From Berberis thunbergii (Eukaryota > Streptophyta > Magnoliopsida > Ranunculales > Berberidaceae): a DNA stretch of 64,000 bases. The notes under the pieces are model-generated. The model made no database searches. It was not told the DNA's origin and saw only the letters and a list, made by a program, of their open reading frames with translations. Positions 21,901-34,000 of the stretch are shown here, one piece after another. Location of the stretch: contig QNQO01000799.1 of NCBI GenBank assembly GCA_003290165.1, forward strand, positions 124,001 through 188,000. Reading direction: 5' to 3'. Position 1 is the first letter of the stretch. Every line of letters starts with the position of its first letter. The position numbers and the translations under genes were made by a program.

Positions 21901-24900
21901 AACAAGATGCAAAGCGAGTATGGGGCCCATCATAGGCTCCGGGAAGATGTTAGGTACCAACTCCCATCGTCAGATTGGAGGTCACCAAAATGAGTAAATA
22001 TATGCCTATATTGCTAGAATCCCATCATTCTAAAACAGAAGTGAATGTGAGTCTTTCGAGTAAACACATTCAAGTATGCTTGAGAATGTTTAGCTCAGAA
22101 AAGTGAATGAGAGTCTGTGGAATGATGGGGTGTCTGTTAAATTTTTTTTTTCTCTTCCCGGTTACGTAAATCCTCTAACATTTCATCACTTCAAAATTCT
22201 CTCAAATAAATTTCACAAAAAAAGTGAACACTGGATGGTTGAAGCTTGATTTTGGGCTTTGAAAGAGAATGGATGGAGATGGAGTGGAAGGGCATTGAAA
22301 GTGGGTGGTGGAAGCGCTTCTATGTGGAATTTGTAAGGGTTTCCAAGTGGGCCATCGTATCAGCTATTTATTTGGGGCTTCTTTTGGGGGGGGGGGGGGG
22401 GGGGGGTAAGAATAGGTGGAAGCATTTATGGGATCCCGTGGTAGAGGTGTTGGGGAGAAGACTTTACTATGGAAGGCAAAATCTTTTCCAAAGGAGTGAC
22501 AATAGTTCTTAAAGTGCCTTTGCCAATATGCAAAGCTAGAAAGAGTCGTGAGGAACTTCCTTTGGTACAATGAGGATGTGGACAAAGGTTTCCATGCACT
22601 TAATTGAAACCATATTCCTTTTGTGCTGACCCGATGATGTAAGTTGTCTTGGTTTCTGGTCCTTTCATCATATGAATAAAGTTTTATATGCAAATGATTT
22701 ACAAGATCTCTATTGGGAGTGCTTTTTTGCTAAATATGAGCCTCACTGTTGGGGGATAAAGATGAGTATGGAAGGAGGATAGAGAGAAAGCACATTCAAT
22801 GAGTTCTTCCTTCTCTAGGTTTGTTCTGGATCATTGCCAGATGGCAGATAGGACAATTTAACAACGGAACTAGTTTGAAAGAAAGGAGTTTCGCTTATGG
22901 TCTCATTTTTAATGTGAACAATAGTATGGGAAAAACTTCCATCAAAGGTAGAGTTGGCTAATAGAGGGATAGAATCAGATCTTGGGTGTAGTTTGTGTGA
23001 TGTGGAGCCGGAGAGCATTCATTTCATCATTTGCTTCATTGTAGTTGCGTTAACGTATTGTAGATGCACATCATTGGACTTTTGAGTAGCATTGGATGAT
23101 GCCAAAATGAGTAAGTTAAGGGCGTTGAAGAGTCCGAGTCATTTCATGACAAAACGCAAAATTGTCTGAAGTCAATTCATTTTGCTTTGCGTTGGAACTT
23201 GTGGAAGGAGCGCAACAACAAATTTTTCAACAATAAAGTAGTAGATATTGATGTGGTGGCAATGGAGATATTGATTACAGTGTGGAGTTGGGCTTCACAT
23301 TACCCTGAGCTTAGAGGGTTTTATTTTTCATTCTTTAATCTTTATATGCTAATTGGAGGAACCTTAATGCTTTTAAGGCGCCTTTTTGTATCCAAAGCAT
23401 ATTGAGCAATTCAAAAGTTTCACCTTATATATATATAACCCTCACGGTTTGACTTAGCTTTCAAACATTTGGTCGCCTCTTATGGGAAAGATACACATCT
23501 AATTTCAAATATAGGTTTCTCTATTGGGCAAGGAGACAAGGTGAAGTTTTGGCATGATGTGTGGGTAGTTGGGGCGTTTAAAGAATTTGTGATTTTCTCC
23601 AGTTGGTTGGTAGATTTTTGGTTGGGGGGGGGGGGAGGATGATAATAGTTGGGTGTAGAAAGATGACAAGGAAAATGTTTCTCATTTTCTTGAGGTTAGC
23701 CATAAGCAATTTTCTGATGGATACACACTAATTTTTGAGTTAATTAGGTTTGAAAAAGGGGTATCCGTAGTTTTGGGTGGAATCCAATACAAGGTATTAC
23801 TTTTCAATGAGGGTATGGACATAGATGTGGTGTGCCTCAGAAACAAAGACTTATAATCTGTCTCCATTGTCGCTGGTGTAGTGTGCTTGGCACCTTTTTT
23901 TTTTTTAATATTTTTGTTTGTGGAGATGTTATTGAGAGCATTGTCAACTCCTGCTCATCATTCCTATGAAGGTGAAAATTTTGGGATGTTTGCTCCTTTT
24001 ACTAGTTTGGTTTTTGTGGAAGTGCGTCATGCAAGGATCTTCAACAATAAGGCCGTGGAGATGATTGGAGTGTTGACTATAGACATTATGGTGGCCTATG
24101 GTGTTGGGTTTCTCATCATCCGTATATTTTTTATTCTTTGTATGCCAATTGGGAGTCTCTAGTCATAAGGCCTTAATTTTTTAAGGCTAGCTTTATATAT
24201 ATTACAAAAAGTTGTATCTTTTGAAAAAAAATAAAAAAATTCCTTCATAAGGCCTATGTTTGATGCTCCCAGTGTCCCCTTTTGAAATTTCCCAAATGCT
24301 TAGCATCTACCTTGGGTGGTAATCGTTAGTGATCAAGTAACCAAGCTAGCAAATCTTCTGACAAGCATTTAGACCATCATTGTAAGGGAGTCATCAAAAT
24401 TGTCAAGCGCAATGTAATGTAATCTTTCAAGAATGGAATGAATGTTTTGTTCATGTTTTTTCTCTCTCTCTTCATACTCATGATCACCCGACTTCTAAGC
24501 AATTTTCAAGCATTTTAAGCATTCAAGTTCACTGATTTAAGGTCGCTTGAGGACATATCCTCAAACGCCACAAGGTCATGCTCAGGCACTTCCCACCTGA
24601 CCGTGACACATGCGAAGCCCACAATCAGGCTTACACCACCAACTTTCTTTGTCTTCTACCCAAAAACTGTGGGAGGGCTTTAATATACCTCTTATTCTTA
24701 AGATGTCCTCTGATTCCTCTCCATACGGGGTCATAAAGTTGACTTGGTGGCACCTTGAGGAGGGTGATTCCACTTGCAAAATATGAATGGAAGAAGCACA
24801 GTCCGTACTTCCCAATGTGGGGAAACCACTATCTTCCATTGGCTGATGGACTCCTGACAATCTTAGTTGGGACTTCTGTGGTAAATGTAAAAGGGGTTCC

Positions 24901-25032
24901 TTGTGATATTTGGGCCTTAAAAGTGATTTCAAGGATGGGGTTGCAATTTCTCTGTGATTGGAAGTTTGAAGATCTTACTTGGTAGATTGAGGAGACTCAT
25001 GTTTGCTAAGGATGGTGATAGATTGCAAAAAA

Positions 25033-25081
<49 letters not shown>

Positions 25082-28000
25082 AATAGTAATATTTATAATA
25101 ATAATAATATAATGTAATAATTATAATAATAATAATCCAAAAGTAGTTTCAGAAATTTTTGTGGCTTTGTCATTTCAACTGAAGGTTGAATTTGTCATTA
25201 CTTATTACATGAAGAGCAAGGTCATGTATGTTCCTGCCTATAGGTTATTCTAAATGCCTATAGAATGCAATAATATAATAATAATAATAATCCAAAAGTA
25301 GTTTCAGAAATTTTTTGTGGCTTTGTCATTACAACTGAAGGTTGAATTTGTCATTACTTATTACGAGAAGAGCCAGGTCATGTATGTTAATGCCTATAGT
25401 TGATTCTTAAATATACTTTACTAAATTTTCTTTACTTATGCATAATCAGAAGTTCCCACAAGTATCCACTGACAACATATATACGACCCTTTTGGGAAGT
25501 TATTTGCATCATCTCTTCATTGGTCATATTGTCGTGTGTTGCAGGCCATTTGATGGAGAAAATAGAAGCTGAAAATTTGCTACACAGAGCCTTCAGTGTT
25601 TTTCTGTTTAACACAAAATTTGAGTTGCTTCTTCAGGTATATCATTCTGCACGTTTCTTTGAATTTGAAAAGGCTATTGGATGTGTGTGTGTACACATAT
25701 ATAGGGGTTTGCGCTTGGACCTTCCCATAGACCAACTGTTTCAAGTAGGGCCCTCTCTGGGTTGTCGTAGTCTTTTCTCCAGGTATGTCCTGAAAAGTGA
25801 GAGACAGTTCTTCACATGTTCAAAATCCTTATCTTCTCCAGTCCATGTTTTTGGATTGGATTGCATGGAGTGTCTGTCAAATTGGGGTACGTAGGAGTTG
25901 CGAAGACCCTCCAAAAGGCCTTTCTTGCCCTCATAGGTGATAGAAATGGGATCAGTCACTGTAGGACAAGGCATTATAGTTGGCTGTGAAGTTGGCAAGT
26001 CCCTGATACACACTAGTGGGGTATCTCACGAAATCAGAAGTAAAATTTAGGAAACCAGAAACAAACTTAGGAACTAAGGGAGGAGACTTTATTGAAATAT
26101 TAGAAAAACAATCTAGGATATTCGAGAGACCTGGTTTCTCTCCAGAGCTAAGGCTCAATTACAATAATCCAGACATGCCCTAACCCTTCATTCTCATCCA
26201 ATTATTTCCCTAAACTTACCAACAAAACAGAACCCAAAATAAAAATGAACAAGTAAAGAATCACTAATTCCTAGTGTTCTAAAAATCGCCAGGCGCTGGG
26301 CGGGCGATGAGCAGGGGCCTAGGCGGGTGCCTAGGCGGTCTTAGGTTTTTGTATTATAACTTTAATAATTACAAAAGTTAAGCATAATACTTTATCAATT
26401 ACATCCAATTTAATGCCAATATACATATGCAAAATTTTAAAACATGAAAAATTAACAATCGTGAACAAAATTTATTAAAACTCAAATGACTAAAGTTGGT
26501 CATGATGGGTACTTTATATAAATTTGAATTTGTGTACTCTTTTATTTTTCTTCAAATTGCATGAATAACCTCAGTTATGTTTGATAAATCTACATTAGTA
26601 AAATTGGTACCGGCAGATCCTTTGAGAATTCCATTAAGTAATCATCATTTGCTACATTTAGACATATACTGAATAAAAAATAATTAAATAGTTTATTTCT
26701 AAAAAATATGAAAGAAAAATAAAATAAGAACACAATCATCCTTATTAAAAAATAAAAAAATTTAAAAAAATAAAAATCGCCCAAACCGCCTAGAGTCCAC
26801 CTAGGCCGCCTAGACCTCGCCTAGATCCCGCCCAGACTGCCCAGAACCGCCCAGCCATTAATTTGGACGGTTTTCCACCTTCTAGCGCCTAGGCGCCGCC
26901 TAGACCGATTTTTAGAACACTGCTAATTCCCATAAATAACCAATTCTAAATGTGCCCATTATTTACCAGATCTCCTAGCATATGTGTACCGTATTGGTGT
27001 CTATCATTACCCGCCACCCAAACTTTCACCTTGTCCTCAAGGGGGAACTGAGGAAATTGATGCAGCAAGGTGTTGTAATTCTTCCAAGTAGCCTCAAACA
27101 GTGGTAGGTCCTTCCACTTGATCAATACCTCCATTTCCCTCTCCCATCTGGTTGGCTATTGTGGACACCCAATAACTCAGCTGGCTCAACAATTAACGTC
27201 AAATCTGGACTCAACTACGGAGGTAGCAATGGTAAAGAACGAGGCACCCTGTGAGCCCGACGAAGTTGGAAAACATGAAAAACCGGGTGAACCGATGAAG
27301 TGGCTGGTAGCTCCAACTTATAAGCGACCTCCCCACACGTGCAAGCACATCAAATGGGCCATAAAAGCGAGGAGAGAGATTCTCATTAACGCCTAGCAGC
27401 AAGAGATTTTGTCGATATGGTTTAAGCTTAACAAATACTTTCTCCCCAACTACAAACTGCTCATCTCTCCGCCTCTTGTCTGCTGAATCCTGCATTTTCT
27501 GTTGAGCTCGGAGCAGATGCATCTTAAGGTCATCCAACTGTGCATCTCTCTCCTCCAACATCTCATCCACCGAAGACACCAGAGTACTGCCCCGCTTGTA
27601 GCGGATAAGGGCAGGTGGGTTATGGCCATACAAGATCTTGAATGGAGTATGTTTGGATGCCGTATGAAAGGAAGTATTGTACCAATACTCAGCCCAAGCC
27701 AGCCAACACATCCAAGAACGCGGTTGTTCAGAAACGTAACACCGTAAGTATGTTTCCAAACAACGGTTCACGACTTCGGACTGCCCATCAGTTTGGGGGT
27801 GGTAGGCGGTGCTATGACGAAGCGCCGTACCTTGTACCTTGAAGAGCTCTTGCAAAAAAAGACTCATAAAAACCTTGTCCCTGTCCGAAATGATAGAAGT
27901 CGGAACACCATGGAGTCGCACCACTTCTTTCAGAAATACTTCAGCGACTATGCGAGCAGTAAAAGGATGCTTCAGCGGAATGAAATGAGCGTATTTGCTC

Positions 28001-31000
28001 AACCTATCGACCACCACCAATATAGTATCCATAACGAGCGAACGAGGCAGCCCCTCTATGAAATCCATGGTCAAATCTTCCCAAACCAGCGTTGGTAAGG
28101 CAATATGCTGGTTTGGGACATATTCATAGACTTATTTTGCTGGCACACACCGCACTCACGGACCCATTCAGCCACCATTTTCCGCATTCCTAGCCAATAA
28201 AAATCAGAGGCAATTCGTTTCCAAGTTTTATCCTCACCTGAATACCCTCCAATCGGCGAGTTGTGATACTCTCGTAAAATGATAGGAATGAGAGAGCAAT
28301 CCTTGGATAACATCAGCCGCCCTTTATACATTAATTCCCATGTACCAACGAAAAACCAGCGGCTCTTAGCCTTCCCTGTTGCAAATTTGAAACAATTCTA
28401 GCCAGAAAGGTGTCCCTTTAAAGCTCTTGTTGCAAAGCCTCCCAATCAATACCCGTAGAAACAAGCAGATTTTTAAATTCCACTGGCTGATTGACCCGCG
28501 ATAAAGCATCTGCCACTCTATTCCCAGCCATCGGCCTGTACTGAATATTGAAGTTATATCCCATGAGCTTGGCCATCCAACGTTGGTACTCCGGAGCGAC
28601 AATACGTTGTTCAAGCAAAAACTTTAGACTTTGCTGGTCCGTGCGCACCGAAAACCTCCTTCCCAGCAAGTATGGACGCCATTTTTTGATAGCAAAAACA
28701 ATAATCATCAACTCTTTCTCACATATCGGTTTCAATCTAGCTTGTTGACCCAAAACTTGACTGTAAAAGGCCACTGGTCGCTGTCCTTGCATCAACACAG
28801 CCCCAACCCCATACCCCGAAGCATCGGTTTCCACCACAAATGGCTGGTCAAAATCAGGAAGTGATAATACCGGAACCGTGGTCATAGCTTGCTTAAGAGC
28901 CCCGAAGGCGACACTCGCGGCTTCATGCCAACCAAACTTATCCTTCTTCAACTGCTCAGTCAATGGCCACGCGATCTCGCTATACCCCTTAACGAACTTG
29001 CGGTAATAACCGGTGAGTCCCAAAAATCCCTGTAACTCTCTAATATTTTTGGGTTCAGGCCAATCTAACATAGCTTGTACCTTGGACTGATCCACCGCTA
29101 CACCTTCCCCAGAGATAATGTGGCCCAAATATTCCAGCCGTTCTCGAGCGAATGAACACTTCTTGAGATTGGCATAAAGCTTGTGTTTGGACAGTAAACG
29201 GAGGACTATGGACAGATGCTGAACATGGTCGCTTAAGCTGCGACTATACACTAGAATATCATCAAAAAAGACTAAGACAAATTGACGAAGGGACGAAATA
29301 TCTCATTCATCAAAGACTGAAATGTTGCTGGTGCATTGGTGAGCCCAAACGGCATCACGAGAAATTCATAATGTCCGTCATGAGTACGAAAAGCGGTCTT
29401 GGGTACATCAGAAGGCTTAACCCGGATTTGGTGATATCCGGATTTCAAGTCGAGTTTCGAAAAAATTGTGGCTCCATGAAGTTCATCCAAAAGCTCATCA
29501 ATAACAGAAATAGGGAACTTATCCGGTACCGTCGCATTATTCAAGGCGGGGTAGTCAACACAGAATCTCCAACTCTCGTCCTTCTTGCGAACCAATAATA
29601 CGGGACTAGAGAAAGTACTGACACTGGGCTGTATAATACCGGCAGCCAGCATCTCTTTAACCAATTTTTCAATTGCATCTTTTTGCACTTGTGGGTAACG
29701 GTATAGCCGAACACTGATTGGCAAAGAGCCCTCACGCAAAGTAATGGAATGATCTCGACCTCGAAATGGCGGCAGTTCCATTGGCATCTCGAAAACAGTC
29801 TGAGCATTTTGCAACACTGTAATTATCTCAGCAGGCACTGCCTGATTGTCAGCCTCTATAATTGAAGCAGCCCCAAGTTCTATGAGCATCCCCTGACCCT
29901 CATGTGATATCGTGCGCATGACGGATGTTAGTGATACAAGAGTCTTGTGTAACGCTGGATCTCCTTGTAAACTCACAGCCGTGTTCCCTACTGTAAACTT
30001 CATTGAATGAGTCTTCCAATTGATATGGGTCACTCCCAAAGTCTCCAACCACTGAATACCCAATATCATATCAGTGCTTCCCAAATCCAAAGGAAGAAAA
30101 TCCTTAATGATCTCCACCCCTTGCAAGGTGACAACCACCCCTTTACAAATTCCCTGGGACTTAGTGGCCTGTCCAGTGCCGAGAACTACCCCGTAAGGTG
30201 TCATCTCTATGATAGGCAGCTTCAAAGTTTGGATGAGGATGTTAGAGACAAAATTGTGTGTCGCCCCACTATCTATCAACATCGCTACAGGTTGTGGACC
30301 AACCTGCCCAAAAATTTTCAGAGTTTTAGGAGTCGTGAGTCCCACAACGGAATTAATAGACACCTCCACAACCTGATTTTCAAGCTCTCGTGACAGTGGT
30401 TCCTCTCCTTCTGCAGGTTCAGCTGTGTGGTCCTCCTCACTGTCAGGGGCATTCTCTTGCAATAAAATAACTTGTAACTCCTTGCAACGATGACCCGGAG
30501 AGTACTTCTCATCACATTTGTAGCAAAGTCCATTTGCACGTTTTTGCTTGAGCTCTGTTTCTAACAAACGACGGAAGCCTGTGTCTTTCATGGGGGTTGT
30601 CGTACGTGAAAAATAGGGTTTCGGAGATGGAGAAGTCACAGCTCCAAAGGGCTGTCCCAAATTGCGTGTAGTCTTGGACCGTTGGGCCATTAATTTAGCT
30701 TCCACCTTTTGGGCCAATTCCATGGCTTTCTCAAGCCCATTAGGCCCCAGGACAGTCACCTCATACCCTATATCTGATTGAAGCCCATTAATAAAAGTAG
30801 ATTCCAGAACTTGCTCTGATATTTCGTCTAGAGATGAAGCGAGTAATTCAAACTGCTTCCTATATTCACATACGGTACTATCCTGCTTCAAAGCCAAGAA
30901 CTCGCGATACATAGATCCTGCCGGAAGAGGTCTGAACCGACGAATCATCTGGTGCTTCAAGTCAGCCCAAGTCCCAAAGGGTCGCCGGCGATGCTCCCAT

Positions 31001-34000
31001 TGGAATCAGATCAAGGCTTCCCCTTTCAAACTAATGACTGATGTCTCCAAACTCTCGCTGTCAGTCATGCGATGAATTGCAAAATAGAGTTCAGCTTTCA
31101 AGAGCCACCCATCCGGTTTGTCACCATCGAAAGAAGAGAGTTCAATTCGGCTTGGTCGGATGTCCCATCGCGAAGCCGTGTGAGCCGCTCGATACCCACC
31201 AGAGTCGGAGCTGCTGCCGCCCATTCCAACTGGTCGTCCCGACGCGAGCAACCCTGCCCCTTCATCCACATCAGTCGCTTTACCCGACGCTTGGGATTGG
31301 GCGCGACCCGCCAACACCGGCTCCGGGCAACGGTCCTTTTGTCTTTGAAGAAAGAGGTCCAGGCGAGTAACCAAAGTGGCAATCCCTTGTTCTAGAGCAG
31401 GTAACTTCTTCAATTCCTCTGTTATGGCACCGATTTCACCTTGCATCGTGGCCACCATCGCTTCCACTGCTTTTACCCGAGTCTCCATTCTGTTCACCAT
31501 TGGATTCGATCACAGACGATGCCAATTAATACACACTAGTAGGGTATCTCTCGAAATCAGAAGCAAAACTTAGGAAGCCAGAAACAAACTTAGGAACTAA
31601 GGGAGGAGACTTTATTGAAATATCCGAAAAACAACCCAGGATATTCGAGAGACCTGGTTTCTCTCCAGAGCTAAGGCTCAATTACAATAATCCAGACATG
31701 CCCTAACCCTTCATTCTCATCCCATTTATTTCCCTAAACTTACCGACAAAACAGAACTCAAAATAGAAACGAACAAGTAAAAAATCACTAATTCCCATAA
31801 ATAACCAATTCTAAATGTGCCCATTATTTACCAGATCTCCTAGCATATGTGTACCGTATTGGTGGTCTATCAGTCCCAAGGAAAGGAAGGTGCATCATGC
31901 TCATTAGGGTCAGAAACACCATTAATAAGGGGTGCATGAAATTGATGCAAGATGTGCGTCATTAGCGGATGCCAGAGGAGTTGGTAAGGTGTAGTGCAAT
32001 GCAATGATGGCATCTTACTCGAGTAATTACTTGATGATTATGGATTCTACTGGCCTTCGGAAGCTCTCACTTTGTGCTTATAGTTAGCGAATCTCGTCAC
32101 TTGATAGTGGTGTGAGTCTCATATAAATAGGCTTGTGCTAGTGGGGTGTTCTTACACCACCCCAGGTTCCCTCCATTGTTGGATTTCCTTACGCCATGTT
32201 CAGCGAATACAACTCTGTAGCAGACTTCTTTAGCTGCCTTGGAAGGACCAGAAGGCATACAACATTTATTCCCCCAGAAGGTCAACTAGAAGAATTAGTG
32301 ACTAAGGGTAAAGCATATCTACATAAGGTAGTAAGCTTGCATGTGATTGAGGATCTCGTGGGTGCCATCCTAACTTGCTAGGGACTCTAGTTTAGAGTTT
32401 GCTTGTTTTAGAGGTCATGGTATGTCCTATTGTATTTTTTGGAATTTCACCCTTGCTTTGCAAATAAATAAAATAAAATAAAATACACAAGTAAGACATA
32501 TTTAAGCAAAGACGTCCAAAAAAACACTTCCATTCATATAGTACACAACCTATATAATATTTGTGAGACATATGAAAGTACCGCAGAATCTGTGTGACAT
32601 GAAAGTACTGCCAGTGCCCTCTGGGACCCAAAACATTTCACTGTTCACACCGTATACAAAAAGTGGCTAAATGCTAAATCTTCAAGAAAACACACATACA
32701 ATGAGCTCCTTCCAAAAAGAAAACTACCCTCGACGATGGATTACAATTCCTAGTTGTGTGGAAAAAGATATGATAATTTTGGTGGTTTCCTTGCACGATA
32801 TGATTTTTTGGTTTTGCTCTAAAGTGTTTGATGTTTGATCCAAAAGGGCAGGTAAGACATAAAGGGCTAAAAGTGGAAAAAGTTAAAAAAAAAAATTAAA
32901 AAAAATTGAAATTAAAATATTTAACCCCATTGGTATAGTATATGCTATGTAGCCAAAAGATTAATGTGACTTGTGAGGTACAACAATTATTATGTTATGT
33001 ACTCTCCGGTACATACCGGACGATACATCTGGTAAGGTGCAAAAACTATATATATAGCATTATGTCGTGTGTACTGTATGATATTGATAACTATGTTCTC
33101 AATGCACCTGCATTTATGTCAAGTTGTATTCTAGTTTTTTTTTATGGGAGCTATTATTCACACCCACTCTTTCCTTTTCCCACACCCAGATAAAATATTT
33201 CAGTTTCTGTCCAATGCAATTACTCCTACATCTACATCCACAAATAATAGTTCTGAGGGCTTCTGCAAGGTCGTGTAGGGTTTTCCCACATAAAACCCCC
33301 TCAAAACTCATATTTTCCAGTGGGTTTCGCCATCTCTCTCCTCCGTGCTTCAATTTCTCCCTCTAAATCTCTTCGTTCACGATCTTCCCTGGTCAAAAAG
33401 CTCAAAAGCATGAGTTTATCTTCTGTCATAGAGCTCAGAAGCATGAAATCTACTTGATTTCCTCTTCTCCGTCGTCGGTTCTTCGAGTTCCTCTAAATCT
33501 TTCTGCTAAAGATCTCTACCTTCTCCATTATTGGCATCAAACAAACCAACAAACCTACTCCACTTTGTCTTACTGAGCCAGCATAGTGAAGAAGACCCTT
33601 TTTTACCACTCCCGACGATTCTCAACTCATTTAATTCTTTCATTCCAACATTTAAGTTTGAAATCCATCTATTAAATTGAAATCAATTTCACTGAGAGTA
33701 AAACTCAGTGAAGAAGACAACCCATACATTATCAGTATGTGCGTCGATATGAAGATGACCCAAACTGACATGAAAGTTTTTTTCCCAGTTTTCTTGGACT
33801 CACATTTTCTAACTCTAAAACGCTACTAAAACTCTCTACAAACCATATGCACAGCCATTTTAGTGAGTAAGCAATGACACCCACATGGATATTTCCTAGT
33901 GTAAGACAATTTTCTTAAAACTGAGAAGACGCCTGCAGTAATTACTGTGTGGAAATGTACGTCTCCATGCAGTAATTCCGGCGTGTATACTAAACACACC

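Larger units (their letters stand above)
26004..31872 (-). mobile_element. Ty3/gypsy chromovirus inserted antisense in IDI intron 3
   Basis: Complete element: 5' LTR 31872-31527, gag-pol, PPT, 3' LTR 27006-26004. It is flanked by the exact 5-bp duplication GTCCC (25999-26003 and 31873-31877). Without the MITE in the left LTR, it is about 5.2 kb. Order gag, protease, RT, RNase H, integrase, chromodomain places it in the Ty3 chromoviruses, probably Reina-like by size. Hand alignment of the LTRs gives about 16 substitutions over 345 bp, so it is moderately young. It lies on the strand opposite IDI, which should limit interference with IDI splicing and polyadenylation. Confidence 0.95.

Noticed and set aside
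27118..28098. Several plus-strand frames of 66-101 codons
   Set aside because: Shadows of the integrase on the minus strand.
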